This document shows positions 9,425 through 20,282 of a stretch of DNA of 64,000 nt, piece by piece. Source of the DNA: Cinnamomum chago (Eukaryota; Streptophyta; Magnoliopsida; Laurales; Lauraceae). Numbering within the stretch: the first letter of the stretch is position 1; the number at the start of each line of letters is the position of its first letter. Under the pieces are notes generated by a model, which saw nothing but the letters and a program-made list of their open reading frames with translations, searched no databases and was not told the origin of the DNA. The stretch spans positions 80,685,422 through 80,749,421 of the forward strand of contig CP142456.1 in NCBI GenBank assembly GCA_038049695.1, written 5' to 3'. The position numbers and the translations under genes are program-made.

Positions 9425-11192
9425 CTATGACTTGAAACACCCTAATAAATTCCTAGCATAATTAGAAAGCCGCTTGAACTGTTTTGGCTTTTCAGTCTTA
9501 AACTCATGCTGCAGTTCTGACTTTTCAGTATTAAACTCAAGCTGCAGTTCTTCTGCAATAATCCTGCGAAGGGACAAATGCCATTAATAAATGAGAATTC
9601 ACAACAAAAATTGTAGTTTCTGCTCTTTTTTTTTTTTCTCTTTTTTTCTATGGTGCAAGTGCAAACGAACTATATAAAACGAAGAAAGATTACAAGGCTT
9701 CAAAAAACTTAAAAGACTACAAAGGAAAGACCATGCAAAAAGAAAGGGACTATACAAAGCTTAAAAACCAAAGAAGTCAAAACATAGCATAAAAAAAAGG
9801 GCATCCTGCCCAAAAACAAAGGAGTCATGAAACTTGACTGAAGGAGAGAAGAAGCCAAGTAAGAGTTAAATTAAGCATAGGCATAGAAAGCTTGATTAGA
9901 GAAAGTGAAGCATCCTCTTTGATGGCTATATATAATGAAATTGAGGATACATGGCTTTTGAGGCTTCTGTGGACAAACAAGAACTAAGGGAAAAAATTCT
10001 AACGAGAACTAAAAGGGAAAAAATTCTAACAAACCAAAATTACAATGTCATAGTTTGGAAGAGATTACCTCTTGTTAGTAGGAGTGTATCGAAAGATCTC
10101 CCACGTCCTAATAAAGTCTTTATCAATGACTATCTCAAACACATCCCTCTTCAGATCATATGATATAATCCTCTTGAAATTGTCATTGAAGAGAACTTTA
10201 TCATCTCCTTGGCAACTCAATGCAATAGGTTCGAAAATTTGATGGTTTGAACTGTTTTTGTGCGTCTCCAAATATCTCTCCTCTGCTCCGCTTATATCTA
10301 CATCATGCAATATCAACCATTCACCGTTCATCAACATCTTAAAGACACTTAGTCGGCGGCCATAGGAGTATCTTTGAATGTAGTGCAGTTGCCCATCACA
10401 CTCCGTCAACTTGCAGAAGAATGCATAGTCATCGGATATCGGTAGATCCAAATAGCCTGAGGTTTCTGTTTCCAAATTGAACATGAGCGCTTGTCTCGTA
10501 CTAGGGCAGTGCCAATACAGGACCCTGTTGCAATAAACTGCATTTTGGTCTGGCTCACACCAACCAAGATCACGTGGTTTGGAGGCCCACTTAAGCAATT
10601 GCCATGCCCTTTTATCAGATGAGTAGATCTCGAATTGATATGATGCCTTCTTTATGTCTTTTTTGATACTATGGGCTATCACAATCTTGTAAAAAGCGAT
10701 GTTGTTGCAACTTGAATTGACGATTCTGGGGTTGTTTTCAAAGGCGAGTCCACATAAAGAATCATGGCACCTCATGGATGGATTTGGAAGAGGAACACAC
10801 TCTTTGGTCAATGGATTGGAGATGTAACACAGATGAGCCAGAAATATTGTTATAGGGAAAAAATAGGAGAAGAGCAATCCATTGCAACAGAGATGATTCA
10901 GGTAATGGTGTGCTGGAAAATCAATAAAGAAGTCAAGCTCTGAGCTCTGTATTCTTCTTTGGCCTTTTTCAAGGCACGTGTATTTGCAAACACGCTGATG
11001 CCAAATAGGTAAAACATCGACTGTGTCGGTGAGGAACAATGGGCAGCCATTGATCAGAGACTGCCATCGTTTACACACATTCAAGCATTGGATGATGGAG
11101 ATTAGTGGCAGCAAAAGCAGAATCTCTACTGTCAAATCATTGCTCAAATCTTCTATCGTGGTTATTCTTCTCTTTTCTGTCTCCTCCTCCAT
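9425..11192 (-). CDS. F-box protein F2, two exons with a C-terminal repeat tail
   Basis: Main exon 11192-10069, intron 10068-9564 (505 bases), tail exon 9563-9425; the reading frame is kept across the join and predicts 420 residues. The F-box (about residues 12-50) reads IEDLSNDLTVEILLLLPL then CKRWQSLI, the SKP1-binding module of SCF adaptors. F-box-associated motifs follow: CNGLLFS, ISNPLTKECVPLP, YQFEIYSSD, NAVYCNRVLYW, ECDGQLHYIQ, LSCQGDDKVL and SYDLK. If the intron is retained, a stop follows at once, because AGG TAA overlaps the donor AG|GTAATC, giving 375 residues. The tail exon follows a TTCGCAG acceptor and reads IIAE, two 11-residue repeats (ELQLEFNTEKS, ELQHEFKTEKP), then KQFKRLSNYARNLLG. 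This is the only copy with both exons open. CACTA-1 lies 250 bases upstream of the start. Confidence 0.82.
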
Positions 11193-11442
11193 TCAATAGT
11201 GTATTCTACTGGTTGGTTGGATGGAAATTTTGGGCTGGGACACCTTTTTCTAATGAACGTGTGACATTGATATAGACCTCGAGTGAGTACTATTTGTAGA
11301 GTTGAGTGGATTAGTAATAATAAACAGTTTCGAAGTCTTTCAATAGAGGAAGAATAGCTTAAGTGGGAGTCTTGAAAATATTAAACTCTTAGGATGGGTA
11401 TTCCTAAAACCCACAAAAAGCTTATTCTCTTTCCGGTCTAGA
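11193..11442 (-). other. F2 5' flank left between start codon and CACTA-1
   Basis: Matches the 5' flanks of the 3.2-kb scrap and of F3/F4 (AGAAGAATAGCTTAAGTGGGA-like block). It is the only native upstream sequence still attached to F2; the continuation of the flank is at 27504 beyond the transposon. No TATA element was assigned with confidence. Confidence 0.5.
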
Positions 11443-12145
11443 CACTACAAGAAGTTGCACTTTTAGCGACGTTTTTTAGCGACGTTTTCTAAAATTCGTT
11501 GGTAAAAGTATATTTTTAGTGACGTTTTTTAAATTCGTCGGTAAATAGTGGATTTTAGCCGACGTTTAAAAAATTCGTCGGCAAAATATGACTTTTTCCA
11601 ACGTTTTATGGAATAACGTCGGTAAAATTGATGTTCGCCGACGTTTTATTTTCGTCGGTAAAATGAGCACGTAAAAAGTAAAAAAAATTTTAAACTTTTG
11701 CCGACGTTTTAAAGACGTCGGTAAAAATCATATTCGCCGACGTTTTCTCGTAAAACGTCGGTAAAATTGATATTCGCCGACGTTTTATTTTCGTCGGTAA
11801 AATGAGCACATAAAAATTAAATTTTTTTTTTAACTTTTGCCGACGTTTTAAAGACGTCGGTAAAAATCATGTTCGCCGACGTTTTATGGGAAAACGTCGG
11901 TAAAATTGATATATGCCGACGTTTTATTTCCGTCGGTAAAATGAGAACTATTTTCGTATAAAGAGGAAAAAATGTTTACACATGTTGCCGACGTTTTAAA
12001 AAACGTCGGTAAAATTTAACTCTACCGACGTTTTATTACTTTGACCGACGATTTGGAAACGTCGGAAAAAAGTCTGAAACATTAATACGGAATTTACCGA
12101 CGTTTTTCTAGAATTTTGGAGACGAAATTTTAACGTCGGTAAAAG
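11443..12145. repeat. CACTA-1 left end and subterminal motif array
   Basis: The terminal inverted repeat is followed by roughly twenty copies of a 10-12 base motif, CCGACGTTTT or its complement AAAACGTCGG, often in face-to-face pairs 10-25 bases apart (CCGACGTTTT-n-AAAACGTCGG). In En/Spm the subterminal motifs bind TNPA and bring the ends together. That role is inferred here. Confidence 0.88.
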
Positions 12146-12179
12146 GCGTTTTTTTCCCCTCTCCCGCGCCAAAACCCTT

Positions 12180-12795
12180 TTTTCCTCTCTTTTCCCTCAC
12201 TCTCTTTTCACTCTTTTCTCTCACTCCCGCTGCGCCAAAACCCCCTCTCCCGCCCTCGGTCGATCTTTGTCTCCCTCGCTCGCGTGAATCGCCCAAATCT
12301 CCCTCCCTCTCCAGACCTCTGCAATCCCTCTTTTCCCTCACTCCGCGTGAATCGCCCAAATCTCCCTCCCTCTCCAGACCTCTGCCAGTCCCAGGCGCAC
12401 GACCACTGCAGCAGCCCCCGGACGCCCAAATCTCACTCGCCCACTCTCGCTCCCTCACTCGATCTCTCTCTCACTCTCGTTCTCGCTCGCTCTCTGCTCT
12501 CTCTCGCTCTGCTCTGTCTCTCTCTCTCTCTCACTCTCTCTCTCTCTCTCTCTCGCTCTGCTCTGTCTCTCTCTCTCTCTCACTCTCTCTCTCTCTCTCT
12601 CTCGCTCTGCTCTGTCTCTCTCTCTTTATCGCTCTCGCTCTCTCGATCTGCACATTATCTCTCTCTCTCTCTCTCTCGCTCTCGATCTCGATCTGCTCTG
12701 ATTCTCTCACCAGTCACCACCAGTCGCCACTCACCAGTCGCCGGTGCCACGCCCAGTCGGAGCCCAGGCCCCACCCACGCTTTCTCCGGTGCCAG
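12180..12795 (+). promoter_or_regulatory. CACTA-1 CT-rich leader with a 5' splice donor
   Basis: Extremely C/T-rich leader following the subterminal array, with a 63-base direct repeat (CGTGAATCGCCCAAATCTCC at about 12282 and 12345) and long CT runs. It ends in a good donor CCAG|GTACAC at about 12796. A matching arrangement, CT-rich sequence then ACCAG|GTACAC, is in CACTA-2 at about 43482, and both share GCACGAC and CCCCCGGACGCC blocks. This suggests a transcribed non-coding first exon. The long open frame across it is a product of CT composition. Confidence 0.55.
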
Positions 12796-15750
12796 GTACA
12801 CAGTTTCTTCTTCTTCTTCCATTGTTTTTCCCCATTTTTTTTTCTAAATCTGCTGCAAGTGCTCTCTATTTTTCTAAATCTTCTTCTTCCATTGATTGTT
12901 GTTTTTCTCCGTACTGTAGTGCAGAGTTATCGTTTTTCCCCTTTTTTTTTCAGAAACATTGATTCCAGGCTCAAGCCTGGAATATATATATAAACGGAGT
13001 TCCAAAAGCCTAGGGACTCAAGGGAGTTCCAAATAGCCAGTAGAGTTGAAACGGACCCTGATTTTTGTAGAAGGCTTAACCTAAACAAGAGGGAAGACAG
13101 AGCTCTCTCTGGACATAAAAGAGGGAAGGAAAAAGGGAAAGGAGAACACTCTCCAGATGTCCAGGGATGCAACTACTTAAATTAATGGGCCAGGTTAAGC
13201 ACAAACACAGGTTACTGCTTAAATTGTTAGCATCTGTGTGCATGTAATAGGCTGTGAAAAACCAAACAGACCAGAGTTGGATAAAGGTTATGATTTTTTT
13301 TTTCTTTTTTCTTTTTGGAAATATGAGGATGCTTCCTTTTCGTTACATGGGAGTTGAATTGAAGGTGTGGAAGAAAGAAAAGTGGTCTAGTTCTTAGGGA
13401 AGAAGGTTTCCAAGAAGGAAGTTTCAAACCCAACAACCAGACCAGAGAGATTCCAGGTCTAGAGTGGTTGGCCTCTTCCTTATGAATTTTTTTCCTGTAG
13501 GTGGTCCCATCAGATTTGAATATGACTGAGATAAGAGGTTGATGTCAATGCATGGTCTATTATTTTTGGGTGTTTTTGACTTGTTCTGAGGAATGTTGAG
13601 TTCCACAAGTGGTTCTATCATGTCTTAGTTTAGGTTTAATTGGATGATTAAATAAATTGTAATAGTGTTTTAAGTAAAAAACTAATTTGATTTATATATT
13701 TAGCATGGGATTCCATACATTTGGCATACATGTACAAGATATTGACCTTTCATAACCCTCTTGCTAGCAGACTTCTCTGCTTATTGAGACCATCCTCTTC
13801 TAATTTTCCTGAGCCCTCTGATTAGGAGGCAGAATTGTCCAACCAATGTGATTATTAGCAACCGAATCATGGTAGGCCCAATTAACAATGTTTTTACCCT
13901 TCTTGTTAGTGATTTAAAAGTGTATCATCTACTGTGGGGTCCACTTTAAATCAATGCTCAAATGTCATTAACGCAACCATGTTAGATATTAATCACATCA
14001 TCTGCACTTTCTGAACCAATGGTGATAATCATATTGATGATATGAGGATATTTGAAGGCACAAACAATGACAGGGATTGAAATCTAATCCAATGGTTTGC
14101 TTATGGCTACACAGTCGATATTTATGAGAGAGACACATTACTGTCTGCAAGAGACATCTAACCTGTCTAGCTGACTTATTAATTGTGTGGTTGCAAGCAA
14201 ATGACCAAAGTGATTTATATCAAAGGAATAATGCTACCACAAACCATAGAGGTTATGACTGTATTACTGTTGTGGAATTTGCCACCAAAGACCAAAGAAA
14301 AAAAAAGGGTGGGAGACATTGGTTTTTGGACTGATAAGGATCTTCCATTTTGCTCACACACATAATCTTAATATGGTTTTTATATAAATAAGGATTCCTT
14401 ATTGCTTACACATATGATAGTGACTTGTGAGGCCCAATGTTCATACTAAATGCATTAAGATTTTAGAATCTAGCCATTTTGAAAGCAGTAGATTAGGGTT
14501 TGCCAGTTGTCTAATCAAATATCATAAAATAAATCCACACAATCCATTACATAGCTTTAGAAAAGAAAGTATCAAAATCAGTGCCGCTAATAGCTGATAA
14601 TGTAAATTGACCCACAAACTTTTTTGCCCCCATAATCTTAATTTTTAAATATAGTCAGCGAGGGTCATTTCATAATTTGGTATGTTCTAACTTGAGAGAA
14701 TTTGTACATTAAGATATCAATTGCTAGAGGCAACAAACAATCAATCAATTGCCAATTATCCAGATTGAGTCAGTGAAATCAGGATCCTAACTAACGCAGA
14801 TTTTGATTTCTATTCTAATAGCAACATGGACTTTCCTAGAGGAGAGTAGGTGGTGGGGGTGGGAGTCGGTACTTGCATTTAGAAATACAGCAGAGACAAA
14901 ATCTTTTAGACCACTAACAATTAAAATAGAAGGGTTGCTTTTTGGAAAGGAGGATTGGGGGTTTGACCACATAATCGTCCTCTCTTCAAAGAATAAGATT
15001 TAATGAAAGCAAGATCTCCACACTACAACATACAAAATCACATGCTAATACATGCACACAGATGATTACATCCCGAAAGATTTTACAGTAATACACTAAC
15101 AGAGAAAAATTCACTCAATTTTTTGGCCAGGGGCCATCTTCCTCTAATATTATTATGTCATTTCCTGGCTCCTTGTAAGCTTAAGTTTCAGATAACATGA
15201 TTCTACTATTCCTCTGTTGTAATATTGGGTCCTTTTTCTTGTTTGGTGTACAAGATGAGTGTTACAGCTATTAAGTTGGTACACCGCACCACCTCTTTTG
15301 ACGAGGTCTGCATTTAACGTTATTACTAGGTTATTTTTACGTTTAACGTTTATTTTTTAGTTATTACTAGGTTAACCGACTAGCAAATATCGTTATTACC
15401 AACATTATCCGTTATCATCTCGTGTTATTACAGACACGCCCGCCTATTTAGTTAGACTCCAGTCATTCACTTAAAATAACTCTTTTAATCTTATAGGGGG
15501 TTGAGTTGCATTAGTATTTGAAATTCTATTTTAGAGACTCCATTTGAAATTCTGAGAATTCCCTCGAACAAGAATCCTCACAATTCTTCTAACCAAATAG
15601 GCCCTTAGGTATCCAATTCATTTCTTTATTTTCTTTATTTATTTATTGATTCTTTCCAAAAAGGGCTGTCATGGACCTTGTATTGAAAGAGAACAAAATA
15701 GTGGACATTATATAATTGCTAATTGCTAATTACTTGTGATTTGGTCAGAT
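12796..15750. other. CACTA-1 interval before the transposase gene
   Basis: No gene recognised on either strand. It probably includes the long first intron of the transposase transcript. Short GT/AG-bounded open pieces (for example around 13500) are too short to assign. Around 15480-15610 the sequence resembles a small, unclassified repeat. Confidence 0.4.
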
Positions 15751-18700
15751 ATGGACAGGAGTTGGATATTACATTATCGGAACCGATTTAGTGCGGAGTA
15801 CATAGCTGGGGTAAACTCATTTATTGATTTTGCAAAGGCGAATTCGGGCGGGGCAGTGTTGATTAACTGCCCGTGTAACGATTGTTGTAACCATCGGAAG
15901 CATGACTATGTAACCGTGAGAAGTCATCTGCACATTAAAGGAATGATGGTCCATTATCTACAGTGGATATATCACGGGGAACCCATAGTTCAACCCGATG
16001 ATTCGGATGAGAGCGATGATGAATCAGAAGATAATCAAGATGAGTACAATGAGTTGATAGATGATCATCGTAGGGGAACTTACTTGGAGGAAGATACTCA
16101 AGAGATGGATGATTTTGAAAATTTGTTGAATGCTTCTCAGCGAGGCCTTTACCCAGGATGCAAAAGCTCCGATACTCTGTTATCGTTTATCATCAAGATA
16201 CTGCACGTGAAGGTAGAAAGTGGGTGTAGCAATAAGTCGTTCGACAAGGTCCTGCAGATTTTTAAGGACTTCTTACCCGAAGGTCATGTGGTGCCGGCAT
16301 CAATTTACGAGGCGAAGAAATTATTGCGTGACTTGGGCATGGGATACAAGAACATAGATGCCTGCAAACACAATTGTGTGTTGTATTGGAAGGAGAATGC
16401 TCAATTGGAAAAATGTCCAGAATGTGAAGAGCCTAGGTACAAGACCAATGATGGCAAGCGAAAGAAGATCCCGCATAAGGTGCTCCGTTACTTCCCATTG
16501 ATACCGAGGTTACGCAGATTGTATATGTCAAGGAAGACAGCCACAGAGATGAGATGGCATAGTGATAAGCGCGTTGACGATGGGATAGCGCGGCATCCGG
16601 CTGATTCAGTGGAATGGAAAGAATTTGATAAGAAATATCCAGAGTTTTCCCAAGAGACACGTAATGTGAGGTTGGGGTTAGCCACTGATGGATTCAATCC
16701 TTTTGGTAACATGAGCACCTCTTATAGCATGTGGCCTGTCATACTTATGCCCTATAATTTGCCACCATGGATGTGCATGAAGGAGCCATTCATGATGATG
16801 TCATTACTTATTCCAGGACCAAACTCACCGGGAAACGATATCGATGTATATCTGAGGCCCTTGGTTGATGAGTTGAAGGAGTTGTGGGATCATGGTGTAT
16901 CTACTTATGATGCCTCCACTAAACAAACATTTCAAATGCATGCAGCTGTGATGTGGACGATAAATGACTTTCCTGCGTATGGTAACTTGTCTGGGTGGAG
17001 TACAAAAGGTTATAACGCATGCCCCTCGTGTAACGACACCTCGTTAGGGGTGAGGTTGAAAGATAAGATTGGGTACATTGGCCATCGAAAATACTTGGAA
17101 GTAAACCACCAATGGCGTAGAAGCAAGGCCTTCAATGGTCAGCCTGAGCGTGAAAAGCTGTCTTTGGATCTACCGGGGCAAAAGGTACTAGACCAGCTCG
17201 AAGAACTACATCCGGTTAGGTTTGGCAAGAATAACAAAAGACCGCGTGAGTCTGGAGAGTTGAATTGGACAAAGAAAAGCATCTTATTTGAATGGCCCTA
17301 CTGGAAGTGCAAAAAACTCCGACACAACCTTGATCCTATGCACATTGAGAAGAACATCTGTGTAGCCTTGGTTGGAACAATGTTGGGCATAAAGGGCAAA
17401 AACAAGGACACCGATAAAGCGCGTAAGGATTTGAAAAATATGGGCATCAGGCCAGAGTTGCATCTAATGGAGAGGGACGATGGATCCAGCTTGAAGCCGC
17501 ATGCCTCTTACACTCTGGCACCAAAAGACAGAGATGGATTTTATGAATTCTTGAAGTCGATCAAATACCCAGACGGCTATGCCGCGAACCTCTCGAGGTG
17601 TGTAACCTCGAAAAATGATAAATTGGCTGGTTTAAAGAGCCATGATTGCCACATCCTTATCCAACGGATCCTTCCTATTGGCATGCGTGGCTTTGTGAAT
17701 AAGGATATGTGTACAACATTGTTTGAGTTAGGCAGCTTTTTCCAAGACCTCTGCTCGAAAACACAGAGGCACGATGATTTGAAAAAATCGGAGGAGCAGA
17801 TAGTTTTAATATTGTGCAAGCTTGAGAGGATATTTCCTCCTGCTTTCTTTGATGTGATGGTTCATCTATCGGTTCACTTGCCGCGCGAGGCCATTCTTGG
17901 TGGACCGGTGCAATATCGGTGGATGTACCCGATTGAAAGGTAATAGTTGATGATCATCGAAAAATTATTTAAATATTAGTGCAATTGCCTTGCATTGGAA
18001 ATCGTAATAGTTATCATTTGTTGTTTAAAGGTTTCTGAAGACCCTAAAGGGGTACGTTCGCAACAGAGCACGTCCTGAAGGTTCAATCGCCGAGGCTTAC
18101 ATTGTCAAAGAGTGTCTCACTTTTTGCTCAATGTATTTAAGGCAAACTGATAGAGTAGAGCGTTATGATGATGGTGGCGAACAGGGTGCGGGGATGTCAA
18201 TCTTCACACAAACTGTCCGTCCCATCGGGCTGATGCAAAGGGCACATGATCCTTCTCAAAGGGAGCGTGACATGGCTCATTGGTTTGTGCTGAATAATTG
18301 CCCCGAAGTGGAGCCGTATCTACAGTATGTGCTTCAATCTAGCCATATTTATGTTTTGCTTGTTAATTCATTTATTCGTACTTATTCATTAAAAGCTATC
18401 TTGAGTAGGGAACACAGGAATTTAGTTCAAGACCAAAGAGGTGGAGACATCGGGCAGATACAACGAAAAGAATTTGCAGAATGGTTCAAACAACGTGTAA
18501 GACATAAAATATTATCATTTTAATAGCTTGATATTATTTGAGTATAAGCTTCAAATAACATTAGTCTAATACATTTGTCTTAATATGTTTATGTAGATGA
18601 ATCAATTGCGAACTATAGGGTCACCAGAAGCTTTTGATGAGATGTGGTCATTAGCAAATGGCCCTAGATCCCTAGTGAATCTTTACCAGGGGTGTGATTG

Positions 18701-19340
18701 CAATTGCGTCCGATACCACACTATAGACCGTGAGAAATGTCGTAGGAGCCAGAGTAGCGGCTTGGTCGTTGAAGGGGAATATGAAGGGGTGAAACATGAC
18801 TACTATGGCTACATCTGCAAAGTTTGGGAATTGTCCTATCGGCACGGGGGTAAGGTGGTCTTATTTGAATGTGAATGGTACAACACTAGTACCAAGCACA
18901 AGATAAACATCGAAGACCATTTTACAAGCATTGATATCACGGGTCGGTGGTGTAAGGATGATCCATTTGTCCTACCAAGTCAGGTGAAACAAGTCTTCTA
19001 CGTCAATGACACCAGCAGAGGGAAAAATTGGAGAGTTGTAGAACGGGTCAAGACTCGGGGAGTATGGGATGTACCCGCTAAGCGGGATGACGACGGTGAT
19101 GATGATGATGTGCCGGTTGATGCATTTCAGCAGGACGAAACGGCATTTGTTGTCCCAGTCCTCGTCGATGGTACTAGTGACCAATTCTCTAGGGGTGATA
19201 TAGATCCTGAGATCGTTCTCAGTGATGAGTCAGCATCAGAGGATGGCCAAGACGAGGATGAAACGCTGGGGGAATACGAAGATGATGAAGGGAATGATGG
19301 TCATAGTCAGGAAGATGATGACATGGAATATGACATGTAG
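15751..19340 (+). CDS. CACTA-1 transposase (tnp2 / TNPD type)
   Basis: Four exons, 15751-17939, 18031-18324, 18409-18496 and 18597-19340, all with GT-AG introns and matching phases, predict 1104 residues, full length for this family. In order: transposase-associated domain (about 5-77, ending WIYHGE); an acidic linker; the tnp2 domain (about 200-560) with TDGFNPFG, LIPGPNSPGNDIDVYL, MWTINDFPAYGNLSGW and HNLDPMHIEKN; a DUF4218-type region closing at YRWMYPIER on the exon 1 edge and running to CPEVEPYL; a DUF4216-type region (about 925 on); and an acidic C-terminus. The protein is the catalytic transposase that cuts and joins the element ends. The start at 15751 (MDRSWI) was chosen over an ATG 15 bases upstream because family proteins begin with this motif. 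No stop interrupts it. Confidence 0.92.
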
Positions 19341-19354
19341 TGTTTACTTTTAAT

Positions 19355-20177
19355 TTGCACATGTAACGATTAAGTAAATTAATAAAGAACTTTTCTTATA
19401 AAAAGTATGCTTAATTTCATTCGATTGTTATATATGCTGTGTGCCATGTTATTACCTAGCTTGTTATATTATGTTCATGTTTGATTTATCCGTTGTTGCT
19501 TTCTTCTTTAAATTAAAATTGAAAAAATTCAATTTTTCAACTCTAACACAGAACATATGAATACACCTCTCAAATACTTTCGTGGCAAAGACTCTCAACG
19601 TGTTAGGGAATGGACAAATGAGTTTGAACATAAATCATTTGAAAATGAAACTCCAATAGCAAAGCATGGTTCCCGCAAAATTCAACTGGCTCAGTGGCTG
19701 AGACTGTGTGGCAATTTCATCCCTGAAAGATATATAATGATAAAAATTGCTGAAACATTGCCACGGGCTTGGGATGCTGCAAAAATGAGGATATTTGAAG
19801 TCTTACGACCATGGCATGCAGTGGAGTTCGTCGACCTATTACAGTCATTTGAAAAATGTATTCATCCCTTATGGATACAGTTCCAGAGAGAGAAAATGGT
19901 TGAAGGAATATCTGTTAGAAAACATTTGCTAAACAAGGAGCAATTGTTTTACGATCTCAAAAGAAGAGGATTTGAACCAAATATTGCAAATCTGGTGCGT
20001 TCAATAGTAAGCACTCTACCACCTCCTTGGCCGGTACAAGAAATTCATGCTAAGCTCAAGATTAATTTCCTAGACTTGAGGGAATTAGGAGAAATGCTAG
20101 AAGAGATCGAGGTCGACATTAAATTTCAGGTGTTGCACATGTAACGATTAAGTAAATTAATAAATATCTTTTCTTAC
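19355..20177 (+). repeat. Direct repeat pair flanking a cargo open frame
   Basis: A block of about 45 bases beginning TTGCACATGTAACGATTAAG occurs at 19355-19399 and again at 20133-20177 with a few mismatches, 778 bases apart. The first copy is in the 3' flank of the transposase gene; the second supplies the last residues and the stop of the cargo frame. The arrangement looks like an insertion or filler repair event bounded by a duplication. Confidence 0.85.
19557..20144 (+). CDS. Unrecognised two-repeat protein carried by CACTA-1
   Basis: A 195-residue open frame not recognised as part of the transposase set. It contains two diverged repeats of about 60 residues offset by about 85. The first (about 39-101) has RKIQLAQWLRLCG, AETLPRAWD and FVDLLQSFEK; the second (about 127-187) has NKEQLFYDLKRRG, VSTLPPPWP and FLDLRELGEMLEE. 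The LPxxW plus helical context faintly recalls the capsid/gag domains of LTR elements, but this is a weak resemblance. No signal peptide or membrane segment is seen. The final VLHM and stop come from the flanking direct repeat, so the natural protein may have ended differently. It lies between the two transposon genes on the same strand. It may be a captured or recombined fragment rather than a working gene. Confidence 0.45.
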   Translation: MNTPLKYFRGKDSQRVREWTNEFEHKSFENETPIAKHGSRKIQLAQWLRLCGNFIPERYIMIKIAETLPRAWDAAKMRIFEVLRPWHAVEFVDLLQSFEKCIHPLWIQFQREKMVEGISVRKHLLNKEQLFYDLKRRGFEPNIANLVRSIVSTLPPPWPVQEIHAKLKINFLDLRELGEMLEEIEVDIKFQVLHM

Positions 20178-20282
20178 ATAATGACATGGTCACTTTGCTT
20201 ATATCCACGTTGCGAATATTATTTATTGTTGTTAATAATTATTTATTTTCCTTGTCACTTTGCTTTAAGTCAGATTACAGAT

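Noticed and set aside
12284-12847. 187-residue open frame rich in Ser and Leu in the CACTA-1 leader
   Set aside because: It is explained by long CT runs, which are open in several frames; no domain or conserved motif was seen, and a splice donor lies inside it.
19557-20144. Assigning the 195-residue frame as a retrotransposon gag
   Set aside because: Only LPxxW-type spacing hints at it; no zinc knuckle or other gag landmark is present, so it is left unassigned.
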